64,000 bases of DNA from Blepharisma stoltei (taxonomy: Eukaryota; Ciliophora; Heterotrichea; Heterotrichida; Blepharismidae). Below, one piece after another: positions 21,553-33,307 of the stretch (position 1 is its first letter; every line of letters begins with the position of its first letter). The position numbers were made by a program, and so were the translations under genes. The DNA is taken from positions 962,052 to 1,026,051 of the forward strand of contig CAJZBQ010000035.1 in assembly GCA_914767885.1 (NCBI GenBank), written 5' to 3'. The notes under the pieces are model-generated. The model did not search any database. It was given only the letters and a program-made list of their open reading frames with translations, and had not been told where the DNA came from.

Positions 21553-24500
21553 TTAAGACTTAATGGCTTCATTGCTTGGGCAAGCTTGTATGAGAAAGTA
21601 TCTAACAATCATGTAAATGGTTTCCATAATAAAGATCTCAATCAAAATTTCCCACAAGAAGCTGACAGCCCAATACCCACTCCACTCGTGGCAGAAGTCA
21701 TAGCTCAGCATAGCAACCCCTACAATGGACCCAATCAGTACCGCCAGACCCACAATAACTCCAATGCTGGCCAGATTGGCGCTTTCTTTCTATTAATGCT
21801 AAATGTAACTATCATAATACTTCAACAGGAATCGTGATCGCCAAAGCCAAAATCATATACCCAAAGTATTTTCCTTCATAATTATCAAACAGCGTCTGAG
21901 TTGCAGTTTCGCTTCCTGAGTTAATGTCTTCTGAACCATAATACAATAAGCCTTCTAATAATACCTCAAAGACGATAGCAACGATTAAGGTGAATACTCT
22001 TGCGACTCTTGAGAAAATAGGTCTGTGATAGATAAGTCCAAATACCAAGTGTCCTTCAATTAATTCTTGCAGCTCATATTTGATTTCAGGGTTGGTTTTT
22101 CAATAGATGCTTCGATTTGTTCGACAACAGAATTTTCAGTGAGATCGATATCTTTGGACTAAATACCTTCTTCGTCTGAGCTCTCAAAATAGTCATCTTC
22201 AATGGATTCTTCACCTCGAGATGCATGAACACTTATGTCAGGACGCATGAGTCCTCTTAGAGTTGGTCTAGGAGAATGAGATGCTGGGGTCCTAGGAGGT
22301 GCATTCTTAGGGGCTTGAGTAGATGCAGAAGGACTAATTTGTCTATTATAGCCATCGTTGGAGCTAATAGCAAGCCAATAAATAGAACTACCACAAGGAT
22401 GTAGAGAGGAGCATAATTATCGTTACATGAGTTCTCTGGTATTGGAACATAAGACGGTGAGTTGACACTAGGATTCACCTCAGCAAGCTTGCACATTGAG
22501 AAGTGGTATACATTAAATGTGACGTTTGAGGTGGAATTGTTGATACTTACTATCTTGCAGTTCGACTCAGTCCAATTAGAGCTTGTCTCATTGTAATACA
22601 CACAGCCCCAGACCATGCCTTCACCAATGTTTTTGCTATAAGGCAGATCAATAAGGAATGGTTAATCTGAGAATGGGACATAAGTTTCAGCTGTTTGAAT
22701 AATTGAATAATCCTTATATGTTCCTGAGTTTGCAAGACTAAAGATTGCAATAGCTGAAAAGTCATCAATAAACCCATGATAGAAATTAGCTCTCATATTC
22801 CATATATTTGTATTAGAAATCCAAAGTGCCTGGATAAGTAAGACTTGCAACTTCAGAATAGTAACGAGTAGTATTTTGCATATCTTCTGGGAAGTTTCTG
22901 TCTTTATAAATATAAGTTTTAGCGGTGTTTACAGCATTATTAATTGATGACTGGGTAACTAACTTTTTCTCTTGCTAAAAATTAAAATATCTTTAATAAA
23001 ATTAATTTTTATTAATAATCCGCCCTCAATTAGTCTAATATAGTAAGTCATTCGTGGTAGCTGCAATTGCCCAGGTTGTATAAAAGTTATTCACATAGAG
23101 AACGTACTTTTCAAAGCTTTGCTCAGAGAAGGTAGTATTGATGCCATAATTCAAATAGCTTTCACCTATTTCCACTATAGCGTCTAAATTATCTGCAGTT
23201 GGTACTAAGGATGAGTAGGTCGTCAAAAATTTATCTACCCACACAATGAACTCTTCGAAGACATCGAGGGTCATTAATCCTCTTTGGGTTGACAAAGAAT
23301 AAACTGCGCCTAAAACACTGCCCAAAAGGGTATTTGTTATAGTAGCAAGTCCTAATTAATTATCTTGCAATGAATTCAATTTTTTTTTCCAAATTTTAAT
23401 AAAAATTAAAAAATTTAGGAAAAATATAAAAAAATTATTAATGATAGCAGCATAGTTTGACTAGAGACATAGGATTTCAGATCACTCCAAATTGTGGCGA
23501 ACAGTGAACTGTCAATTGAAGTGCTGCTGCAGAACAAAGTAATGGTTTATGATATGTTGTCTGGATCAAGAGTCAGCGTTGAATAAGAAGTTCTTAAAGC
23601 ATCTGACTGCAATCGTCTGCTGCTTTTGTAATTGCTGACAGATATAGATGATTTTATCGTATAGTCCATACAAGCATTGAGCTGGTTGCAAACACGTGCT
23701 AAAATAGTGATGGTGCCTGCAGGCAGGTAATAGGAAATTTGGGACTGTTCTGAAGTCGATCCAATAATCCTGTATAGTGGTTGCCCGATGATGGCGCATT
23801 GAGCGCCATCATCGGGCAACCTCTATATGTTGCTCCACTATCCGAGAATATTCAAAGGTGTATAGAATTGGATAATCCTCACCATCACGGTCATAACAAT
23901 TAGAAATTGATATTGAAAATGAAGTTGTCAAAGCTGTTTCTGAACTTGGATTAACTGAAGGGACTGTGTCTGAGCAAGCTGCTCCTAGCTTCTTGCTTAT
24001 AAAAATTCCAACCCTTTAACTATTTTAAATAATTTTTACTTTTTACCAAAATTTTTCAGAAGAATTAAGTTAACATTCAAAAGGCTAAGTCGACGCTAAA
24101 GCTTGACCTTCCAGATGTAATAGTCAAAGAAAATACATATGAAATATCTTCAGCAAGTGAGTTTGCATTCAAGGAAAGATAGGAAAGGTTATTTGGCGAT
24201 ATTTTTATTTTAGTTCCAGATGATTGAGACCATAGGATTGAGGTTCCATCGCCTCCAGAGACACTGGCTGAGAATCTATTTAACATTTGATATTTAGCTT
24301 TTACGCTAATTGTTCGAATTGCAATAGTGATAGTTGCTGAAATATCTATGATATTGAGAGTTATTGTATAGCTTGCTTTTCTTGAATCTTTAGAAATTGT
24401 GCAAGTTAAATCCCATTGATTTGCAACTAAACTTGCTTTAGGAATTGTCGAGGCGCTACTGCTTTGGCTTGAAAGGTATAGAAATTGCCCGAGGATGGCG

Positions 24501-27500
24501 CTATTTTGCGCCATCCTCGGGCAATTCAAAAAAAACCGGCCCCACACGGGAATTGAACCCACGTGTGGGGCCATTTTTGGTATATGGAGAACATCGACTT
24601 CCACGTACCAAAAATAGCCCCACACGTGGATTCAATTCCCATGTGGGGCAATTTCTATATGATGCTATGGAGCAAGCTGTTCCATCTAAATGATTGCTGC
24701 AGGTCCATGCATAGGCTAGGCCATCTGCTGAATTAGTATCTGGGTCTTTAGAATTGCTTGCATCTATAGTAAAATCTATGTTTTTATTGACGTCTCCACT
24801 ACCTTTGGATAGCTGAATAACAAGAGGTGATAAAGCCACTGTAATAGATACGCTGGCGCTTCCAGTTATTGGGGAACTATTAGTATTCTGAGTAGCTGTT
24901 GCAGTGAAAACATATGGACCTCCTGAAGCAAGCAAATTGCTTGAAATAGACAGTTTTTGTGTAGTTGTCGAAGAAGCAAGATTAGTGGCTGCAATACTGG
25001 ATGGACCTGATGTGCAAGCCCATTGCCAAGATATTGACGTTGCCAGAGTTTCCATAAATGGCTGCGACCAATGCTTTTACGGTCTTTGATTCTGAAGATT
25101 TCATAGAAATAGTGTTTCAAGAGTCAAATGAAACAATTAAAGTTTCTTGAGGAGAAGCTGTTGTTGTCATAGATGCAGAACTAGTGAGCATAAAGGTATT
25201 TGTAATTTGAACATTCACAGTTAAGGATGTCAAAGAGGATAAACTTGATTTACTCCCCCATGATAATTTTTTGCAAAAAAAAAAAATTATATATAAAATT
25301 TTTGCAGAACTAAAAATCTTATTTATCGCAAAATTTATTTAAATTGCAAGCTTTTAAAATTCAACAGAAATAGCTAAAGATTTAAATTACGACTTAAAAA
25401 TTTTTTTTTACTAACGGAGGTTTTTTTACCCAAAAATAGGATTTCCGATGTTTTTTTGAGCGAGGAAATTTAGGGATCGAATAGAGAACCCTGTTGCCTG
25501 TGAACTCAAATCTATCGGTATGGAGCTCCATTTGTATGTCAAAGAGGCTCCATAGTTGCCAGTCGACTTATCAGCAGAGTAAGCAACTGCATCATTATTG
25601 CATCCAAGTGAAGCAGTCTGTGGTCCTGATATCACGGCGACTGGACTTGGACTTGTTGCCATTTTAATTGATACGCTTAGCGGCTGGTAATTAATGATGC
25701 ATGGATCTTCAGTGTCTTTAAGGAGCCAAGTGCCGTCTAGATTAATTGCAGAATCTCTGAGGCTAAATTGGGTACCCAAAGCAATTTTGAGAGTCTTAGC
25801 GCCAGATCAAGAACACACCGAGCCAGCTCCCAATCAATTGAAGTGTGTCATATGTCAAAACCTTGCTGCATGAAGGATCAACTGTTGTATCTATTGGTAT
25901 TTAAATGATATTAAGACATATACATATAGTGAGCTGTATGATGCTGAAACAACATCTGTAGAAGCTAAATACTTTTTGCAGACCACACATTTGCTATCTG
26001 ATAAGGTGTATCCAGAGTTGGAGAGACAGCTTTTAAGGCTGACTCCCCCTTTAAGCTGGATCAAAATATAGGCAAATTTTCTATTCCGGGTACTTTATAC
26101 TCTCTTTGAATTGGAACAATTTTTTTTTATATAAAATTTTATATGTAAAAATAATATATAAAATTATTTTTAGCCTAATATAATGATAAAATTGCTAGAA
26201 GGATATTATTTAATACGAATCGATCAATTCTTCATAAAACAAAATCTTGAAAAAAATCCAACCCAACTTTTAAATAGGAACAAAATTTATTCTTCCAATT
26301 TAAAGTGGGGAGTGAATCATATCAAGCATTCGATGGGCAAGAGCAAGTAATTCAGATAGCTCTGCATTTGTAATACATGCAGTGCAGTTTTGCCCATTAG
26401 AAGTAGAGAGAGAAGTGCAAATATTATTGCAAATTGCGATACAGTTATTGCTCGAATCTAATGAGAAGCCACTCTTGCAAGAGCATAGACCATTCGGATA
26501 TATCGATAAGTCCATAAATTAATTTCAAAATAGATTTTTTAAGCAAGCATATTCAATAAAAATAATTTTCTAAAGAATTCCTATCCCTAAAATATCAATT
26601 ATTTAGGAAATTAATAAGAAATTCATTTTTTCGAAATATTTGCTTATTTTTCCTACCATTTGAGCTTACTTCGGCATTGGAATTGCAAGTTAAACAATTT
26701 GTTAGAGAGCTGCAAGCTGCACAAGATGATGGACATTGAGAGCACGCCCCGTTTACTGGAGTATAACCACTATTAAATTGGCATGAACTGGTTGCAGAAT
26801 TAAAGCTAGCATTTGCAACACAGCTAGTACATACACTTGCTGAAGTACAATTAGCACATTGATTTGTGCAAGCATTACAAGTTGTTGAATATAAATATAA
26901 TCCCTTGCATAAATTTCATTTTGGTTATTTATGGTAAATTGATTTTAAAATGTCAAAAAAAATTAGCATACCTAGACTCAGTTTTATATATAATGACATG
27001 CCAAAATTTTTTTGACATTTTTAAAATCAATTTACCATAAATAAGCAAAATAAAATATTAGTAAATATATTATAGTATATTATGGGAAAATTCGACATAT
27101 TTATTTTCTTCAAGCGGTGAGTTTTTTTTAATGCAAAAATTTAATTGTTTTTTGATATAAAAATTTGCAAATAAATAGCATCCTGCAATGTTACTTGCAC
27201 AAGTTGATGTTGAGATACTGCATAATGAGCAAGGCGATGTGAATTGATGCCTGAAATTATTGCTAAAAAATACCTCATAATTAAAAAATTTGTGTTGTTC
27301 GAATATTCTGTTCTGCCAATCAGAAATTACTCCTTTGACAAATTTTGATGATGAAGTTTGGCTTCACTTCCAGCGAATTTATCCGGCAATGATGATATTT
27401 GTGCTGCCCAAGAGCGCGCAACCTTGGGCACCCATCCCTAAAAAATTTGAATTTTCTGCCGCAAATTTGTTTCCCAAGAGCTGTTAAAATCAGAACGCCA

Positions 27501-28630
27501 GAAGTCGAGGAACCATTCAGATCAAGACTAAGTGGTAGACGGAGTGTGGTCAGCGGGGAAACCCAAAGCAGAAGCGGAAGCCTGTCCAGGTAATGTGGCT
27601 ATGGACATTAAACCAGGGTTAAATATAACTAATTAACTAATTGCTAAAAAATCCTTCAATTAGCAGATAAAAATTTTCAGAGCATAAATGAGGCTAGTTA
27701 ACCAGGATAAACTCGGTAAGTTTTAGAATATTAATGATTTTATTTAGCATTTTATTAAGGCTATTATAAAAATTAACTTTTAATTCTGATTTGGTAAGCA
27801 AAGACTTCAGTTTACAATATTTTTAATATTTCACTTTTCATAAATTATTTTGATGTGCTATTTTGAATATTTTTTAATATAAATAGCAAAAGAATAACAA
27901 TTATTATTTTTAAAAAAATCATAGTAAAAATATTTTTGTGCATTGATTGCAGGTCGAGTTACTGCCAAGTGAGTATCCATCTGCGCATTTAGTGCAAATT
28001 GAGGCACTTGAACATTTCGAGCACGGTGATGTGAATTGAAGCTGTAAAAATCTTTAAAAAACATAAAATTTTAATTAAAATTAACAAAAACGAAATGAAT
28101 TGTTAAAGATATGTATAAATAATTGTGCATTGATGGCAAAAATTAAAGGACAAATAATACCCGTCAACACATGAAGTACAATTTTTAGCAGTAGAGTAAA
28201 GCAAGAGCATGGTGAAGTGCAGGTAGGACTAACGCAGGCAGATTTGCTTACACCCCCTACGTGCGAATAAAACTATAGGAAAAATCCTATTTTTTTTTCC
28301 AAAAGCCACTCTCTGCGAGTGAACAAAAAACTTAGTATAAAATTTTTTTTATTAAAGCGTGTTGATATATAATTAATAAATAGTATAACGAAATCTCTAG
28401 CTAGTTATATTGAATTTTAAACAAATTACATTTTAAAACATAAAATTTTTACAAATTAAAATTAATATATTTGCTTATTAAGTTTTGCGAATTGAGATTT
28501 TCTTAAATTTTAAAAAATATAAACCTCCTTCGTGAACGAACAAAATTTTTTCTTCGCTAACGGAGGGAAGATTTAAAACATAGCCATCAGCACATGTAGT
28601 ACATGTTGTAGCGGATCCAGAGCATTTGCT
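21553..28630 (-). CDS. Large membrane receptor with Cys-rich, REJ/PKD-like and GPS domains (many inserts)
   Basis: From the 5' side (28630) the minus strand encodes CxxC-rich units (CSGSATTCTTCADGYVLN; CSKCSSASICTKCADGY near 28010; CNACTNQCANC and CSQCPSSCAACSS near 26700-26880; CSCKSGFSLDSSNNC near 26480). REJ/PKD-like beta-domains follow (AVISGPQTASLGCNN, SLTYKWSS, SISWQWACTSGPSSI, AYAWTCS). Next come a GPS-like motif (WGCVYYNETSSNWTESNC...HFSMC, about 22610-22495), a membrane span (APLYILVVVLFIGLLLAP), an acidic linker and further spans (FTLIVAIVFEVLLEG; VLIGSIVGVAMLSY), ending EAIKS. This resembles polycystin-1/REJ receptors. The frame needs a 15-nt intron, several IESs and some homopolymer corrections, and has an in-frame TAA near 22662. 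Whether it is functional is uncertain; it may be more than one gene. Confidence 0.6.
22152..22166 (-). other. 15-nt intron in the REJ/GPS gene
   Basis: On the minus strand GTATTTAGTCCAAAG is exactly 15 nt, GT...AG, and contains an in-frame TAG. Splicing joins SSDEE to DIDLTENSVVEQ. The length is typical of heterotrich introns. Confidence 0.75.
23773..23825. mobile_element. 53-bp hairpin IES
   Basis: Nearly the whole insert is a perfect hairpin: GGTTGCCCGATGATGGCGC, a short loop, then the exact complement. TA at both ends. Excision joins GAT to YRIIGSTSEQ in the REJ/GPS gene. It is one of the smallest elements in the window. Confidence 0.9.
24477..24657. mobile_element. 181-bp nested palindromic IES
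   Basis: The outer ends are TATAGAAATTGCCC and its complement, TA-bounded. Inside are two long inverted arms (GGCCCCACACGGGAATTGAA... and TTCAATTCCCATGTGGGGC), each itself able to fold. A second hairpin, TTGCCCGAGGATGGCGC with its complement, sits in the left arm and belongs to the same family as 23773-23825. Excision gives ACSIAS-YLSSQSS in frame. Confidence 0.9.
25250..25440. mobile_element. Diverged MITE-like repeat
   Basis: ACTCCCCCATG at the left, an AT-rich core with AAATTGCAAGC and AACAGAAATAGCT, and ACTAACGGAGG with CCCAAAAATAGGAT at the right follow the order of the ACTCCC family. It interrupts the REJ/PKD-like region. Confidence 0.45.
26041..26314. mobile_element. MITE-like insert with ACTCCCC inverted ends
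   Basis: GACTCCCCCTTTAAGCTGGA at the left is mirrored by TCCAATTTAAAGTGGGGAGT at the right, about 273 bp in all. The AT-rich interior is unlike the main repeat family, although the terminal bases agree. It lies in the Cys-rich part of the minus-strand receptor gene. Confidence 0.65.
26926..27044. mobile_element. Short element with about 38-bp terminal inverted repeats
   Basis: TTTATGGTAAATTGATTTTA with AAATGTCAAAAAAAATT at the left is repeated in inverse order as AATTTTTTTGACATTT and AAAATCAATTTACCATAAA at the right, around a 40-bp centre. It lies between Cys-rich segments of the receptor gene and looks like an IES. Confidence 0.75.
27290..27605. other. GC-richer insert in the receptor gene
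   Basis: The Cys-rich coding pattern breaks here. A plus-strand frame of about 65 codons at 27290-27487 and a GC-rich block (CCAGAAGTCGAGGAACC near 27500) differ in composition from the gene around them. A short AATCAGAACGCCAGAAG text loosely recalls AATCAAAACGGCAGACG at the end of the 10005-10445 insert. Probably transposon-derived; unproven. Confidence 0.35.
28244..28568 (+). mobile_element. MITE-like repeat, full copy
   Basis: Left end CACCCCCTACGTGCG, core with GTTGATATATAATTAATAA and TTTGCGAATTGAGATTT, right end CTCCTTCGTGAACGAACAAA facing TTCTTCGCTAACGGAGG. It separates Cys-rich units of the minus-strand receptor gene, so it is probably removed as an IES. Confidence 0.75.
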
Positions 28631-30760
28631 GCCTCTTTATAATTTCATTTAGTTTGTTATTTTCTTCTATGTCTATACTCTCTATTGATTTTTGATAATT
28701 TTCGATTTCTCTATTTTTTGCGTTTATTTTTTCTTCATACCCAGTTTTTATTTCTTCTATTTCTGCAGCCAAGCCAGCTATTTGTCTATTCAAGCTATCA
28801 ATCTCAATTTTATACCTCAAAGCCTCTTCTTGATATTGATTTCTGCTTCCATTGCTTGCACTTAATTTTCTTTCCAAATCTCTTACAAGGTCTTCATATT
28901 CTTTTTTTCATCATTAAGCTTGGCTAATCTTTGTAATAGCTGCTCATTTAAAGATTTTTCTCTGTTTTTCAATTCTGCTTCTAATTTTGTTTTTTCTTCT
29001 GACAACTGTCCTAGCCCTTGATTCAAAAATTTAATAGCTTCTTCATCTGCTTTTCAATTGTTTTCTAGCTTCGCGTACTGCTTCTCTTGCTCATAAATCA
29101 ATTTTTCATAATTTTTTTTTATTGCAATTTTCTCTTAATTTAATTTTTTAATTGAATCTTTGTCAGCTATTGCTTTTTGATTTAAAAAAATATTGTTGTT
29201 TTGTCTTCGTCTATCTTTTTTGCTAAGTCTTCAATTTGGGCTTTGAGATCCTCTATAATTGCATTATATTTCTGGTCTAAATCTTCAGTTTTAGTTTCTT
29301 GTGATTTTTGCAGTTCATTTTTTATTTCAAAATCTTCATTGGGCTGCTCAGCTATAACAGCTTCTCCTTCAACTCCTGAAGGCTTCATAAAATTATGATT
29401 TTTTGGTTTTTTCCTTTTGTCTTTCAGCGACGTCCTTTTTGGGGCTTCTGATGACAAAATCTCATATTCTTCTTCAAAATCGTTAGGGATAAATTGGCTT
29501 AAATTTGCAATATTGCCTGATTTTTGGCTTTTTGGATGATGGTATTTAAATCATTTGCAAACTCTGCAGGTTTGGTAAATTCTTTAGAAGAAAGTGACAA
29601 TAAGTGGCTATATGCATATTGCCAATATTTTTCGATTAAAAAATTTCTTTGTGATGCATCAGAATTGGCGTTTTTGGCTATAGCGTCCACTATGGATTTA
29701 AGCAGGTCTTGCTTATTGGCAGTTTCTATTGGCAGTTTCTATTGCATTTGTATTGAGCAGTAGCCAAATGAATTATTCTTTTGATAAATTCATGGCTCTT
29801 TTTTAGGGCTTGACGATGGCTCGATTTCGAATTTTTCGTCTGATTCTTTTCCAAAAGTAGCTGCCCTTGTCATTTTGGCTGGAGAAGCAGACTGTTTAAG
29901 TAGCAATTAATAATAAATGTTTTTTGTTAAAAAGTTTTCCTCTATAGCTTGGGCTCCGGGATTTCTATATTTATTTAAGGCTTCTATTAGTGCAGTAGTC
30001 ATAGTTTGGCTATTTGCAATTTCAAAATGGCTTTCATCAAGCCCAAGCTTTTGTACATTATTTTAAAGTATAGATATTTGGCTAGGTAATTAAATGCTTC
30101 GAGATGGAGAAATTATTTATCAGCCCAAAATTATATCCATCTAAGAATTAGGCTGTATATAATTTATTAAATGCTGAGTCATTAAGCAAATATTAAAAGA
30201 TCCTATAAATATAGCGTCTCCACACTTTCTGACACCCTTGGTACCGATTTCTGTTAACATGATCGAGGTTGGTTTTGCCAACTCTTGTTAATAAACCAAT
30301 AAATCCACCCAATAATGCAAATTTTTTAATTAAAAGGTTGTTTTCCACCAAAAAAGTTGGCTAGCCCAGCCCTTCGATCATCTCGGGAGATATCAGGACT
30401 AAATGTCAGTAACTGTTGAAAATGTATATATATCATTATTTTTCTATATTAAAAATCCCCCATTTGCTATAATATAAAATAAATTCCTTATTATAGGATA
30501 CTCTGAAATTCAAGAATCCTGATTTTCGTCAATCCTAATTCCTGCTGAGTTTTGAGAAGTTGTGTTACAATCATTGGATTTTCATTTCCTCCGAATTCAT
30601 CAACAGAAGAGCTTGGGCTAGTATTAGCTCTATTTCCTGACTGAATATTTGATTTTTTTGGGCTGAAGAAATTGAATTTTATTTCATTATTTCCTTTCCT
30701 CTCCTCATTGCTTTCTTGAAACAATTCATCGGTAATGTCTGAAGATTTCTTATCAGCCAT
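28631..30760 (-). pseudogene. Coiled-coil protein gene, degraded
   Basis: It starts at ATG 30760 (MADKKSSDITDELFQES), overlapping the end of the FAM161 gene. Downstream pieces include FEIANSQTMTTALIEALNKY (about 30030-29965) and a second related unit, KQDLLKSIVDAIAKNA to EKYWQYAYSHLL (29720-29615), then long heptad-rich coiled coil (DLDQKYNAIIEDLKAQIEDL; EEKTKLEAELKNREKSLNEQ; IEIDSLNRQIAGLAAEIEE). In-frame TAA codons near 29912 and 29510, a 13-bp tandem duplication at 29715-29740, an A-run shift near 28910 and a palindromic insert at 30196-30465 disturb it. It runs directly into the Cys-rich gene. Function unknown; a cytoskeletal role would fit its neighbour. Confidence 0.5.
30196..30465. mobile_element. 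Imperfect palindromic insert in the coiled-coil gene
   Basis: ATGATCGAGGTTGG...GCCAACTC near 30260-30285 is answered by AGTTGGCTAGCCCAGCCCTTCGATCAT near 30355-30382. Coding sequence stops on either side. It is probably an IES, but exact ends were not fixed. Confidence 0.5.
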
Positions 30761-32980
30761 TTTACAATTATATCAGCTTTTTTGCTCATATTATTCTCTT
30801 TATTTTCTTCCAGCTCTTTACGTCTCTTTTTAATGGACTCTTCTCTTCTTCTTTTAAACTCAGCAGTATTGTCTTTTATGAGGGAAAAATTCTGCACGAC
30901 CCCTCACATCATTTCATGCTTCATCCGTCGCTCTTCTTCTTGCATTTTGAGGGCTTCTTTCATCTTGGCTTCTCTTTTCTGGGCAAGCTTGTATTCAATC
31001 ATAGCCTTGGTTTTTTCAATTTTACTAGGGATTATTTTGGGTTTGTTTAGGATTGATAAGGATTTAGATCTTTTTGCCTTGGAAGGCTGGCCCCATTTTT
31101 ATTGGCGTCAGCTTCTTTGTCAAGGAGTTTGAGGTAGTTGAAAGAAGACTGGTTTCGTTGAACGCAAAATGCTCAGGCTTTGTAGGGTTGAAAGACTGCT
31201 TGCAGGCGTCTAAGGTGCTTTGGAAATCAGCTTGGAGTCTGCGGAAGTCTGGGACTGCTTTGGCTTTGAACTTTTTAGTTTTCGGCTTTGGTTTAGGAAT
31301 TTTTGAAGCTTTTTGCAGCTGTCTGTAGTATAATTCCATTCTGGGAGGCATCATGGCTAGGTTTAATGACTCGATTGCAGCTTTGCCGATTCTTTCTTTT
31401 CTAGCCAGTTCTCTTTCGCTTACAATTTTATCATACAGTGGGACCTTGTAGTCCATGACACTGGATTCGCTGTAAAAACGTGTTTTGGCATTTCCGCTGG
31501 CTCTGCCTTTGTTTTAGCCAAATCCCTATAATAAAAACTAAACCGCTTTTCATTTGCTTTTGTAATTGCAATTGAATTTTGCTTTACCTGCGTTCTCTTG
31601 TTCTTTCATAATCGTTCATAAAGCGGGATTTTTACTTCAGGAGGCACTGGTGTCGCTTTATAGATTTTATGGATTCTTTGATTTCTTTTTCTTTTCGCTC
31701 AAGCATCTCTTTTGGCCTTCTTTCCTTTATAGACATTCCTTTTCTTTTTTCTCTTCTGTCAAATTTAAAAGGTTCAGGAACCGTTATTGCGTATTTTGTT
31801 GCTTTAGGCTTGGCTTGATTTTTTGATTTGGCTTCTTCTTTTTTTTATTAACATATTCTACTTCTGTCTCTTTATCTGGCCGGCCTTTTACAGTGAAATA
31901 AGCTTTGAACTCTTCCCAGGAAATCATTTCTGGGGCTTTCTAAATAAATTCTCTCTAATGTCTGGCCGATTGTTTCTTTTGGGATTTCAGAAACTTCTTT
32001 AGGCTCTCGTGAAGGCTCATCAAGGATTCTTGTCACATTGTCGTTTTTGCTGAGCATTTCGAAAAAATCAAAGTAACGATGCTGCCGTTGTTGTTTTAAG
32101 GCATGCTATTGAAAATTTCTTCAAATAAGGCTAAATGCTCTCCTCAAGAAGGTTTCTTGGAGATAAGATTCAAGCTGAATTCTGGCAAAAGTGAGGATAA
32201 AGGCAAAATGGTCAAAAAGATAAGCAGAGTAAATCATTCTTCAGGCTTGGGAAACTATTTCTTCTAGCAAAGTATCAGCTTTTACAGCACTGCTTGAAAG
32301 CTCTGCGATTATTTCTTGAAGATCGTCCATTATAACTTGGTTTTCTTTTATTTTTTCTACGATAGGCTGGCTTTTCACTTCTCCTTCCAGCATGATTTCA
32401 ACGTTTTTTTTTATAAATTTTTCTGATTTTTAGCTTGCAGCCTTCAATAATCCTGCTCATATCGTCAGTTCTCTGTTTGTTCTGCTCCATAAAGGAATCA
32501 TTAGTCGCACTTGACTGGGTCTCTGCTTTTGAATGAATCGGTTCAGCAAGTTGCTCTTGGAAACTTGGTAAAACAGCAGGAACTCGTCCATATTAATTCA
32601 TTCTTCAGTCCCAATATTTTCCACTTGTTCCTCAATTTCCTTTTCTTTACTATTTTCATCAAACCCAAAAACTTCAGCCAAAAGAGGATTTTTCTTGAGC
32701 TCAGCTATAAAAACGCCTTTTTCCAGTCTCGAAGCTGTTTTTCGAGTCAGCCTTAAAAACTCTTCTTTTAGGAACTTTATTATATCAGGTATTTCATTTT
32801 CTCTATTTGGGCTTGCAGCTTGGTTTTTAAAAAATCCTCGAATTTTTGTTCATAAATAATTTTTTGAGGTGCCACACAGCCAATTTTTTAGTCAGGGTGC
32901 CGAAACATGAAGCCAAAGTCTAAGTCTGGCGATGGGTTGACGCATCGGCCATAAGTTAGAAATTCAAACCCGGCGGACAT
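30740..32980 (-). CDS. FAM161-family microtubule/cilium protein (frame disturbed)
   Basis: The diagnostic motifs are ITVPEPFKFDRREKRK near 31790, then KATPVPPEVKIPLYERL near 31670, VPLYDKIVSERELARKERIG (31440), FKAKAVPDF (31268) and a Lys/Arg/Glu-rich helical tail ending KKADIIVK near 30770. Repeated (F/Y)KAxPVP...PLY units are the signature of FAM161 (UPF0564) proteins, which bind microtubules at basal bodies and centrioles. The N-terminal part from ATG 32980 (MSAGFEFLTYGRCVNPSPD) has an EF-hand-like segment (FIAELKKNPLLAEVFGFDEN...INMDEFLLFY). Several TGAs read as Trp (for example MMWGVVQNF). Single-base shifts and a TAA near 32890 occur; some may be sequence errors. Confidence 0.7.
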
Positions 32981-33307
32981 ATTTTTATAGTGCAAGAATA
33001 AAATTTAAAGGAAAGGCTGTAGAGATTTGGTTAATTTGTATGTAATTCTTATAAATAATGGCAATATTTATTAATTCTAGCTCGGAAGATATGCCCATTA
33101 TACAGTGTGGGTGAAAATATACGTTAACTTAAAGATAATAAGTAAGAAGCAATCAAAGCAATTGAAGCTCAGATTCTTGATCCTCAATCTCTTTTGGAAG
33201 ATTTTTAAGAATTTAGTTATTTGGGGATAATTTTTAATATTTCAAATAGATAATTTTGATATATTCTATTTTTAATTCAATTATATTAATATGAAGGAAA
33301 TAGTAAA

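Noticed and set aside
24445-25055. Frames continuing through the palindrome at 24477-24657 (for example the TRELNPRVGPF text).
   Set aside because: This peptide text comes from palindrome arms and appears on both strands; excision gives the real join.
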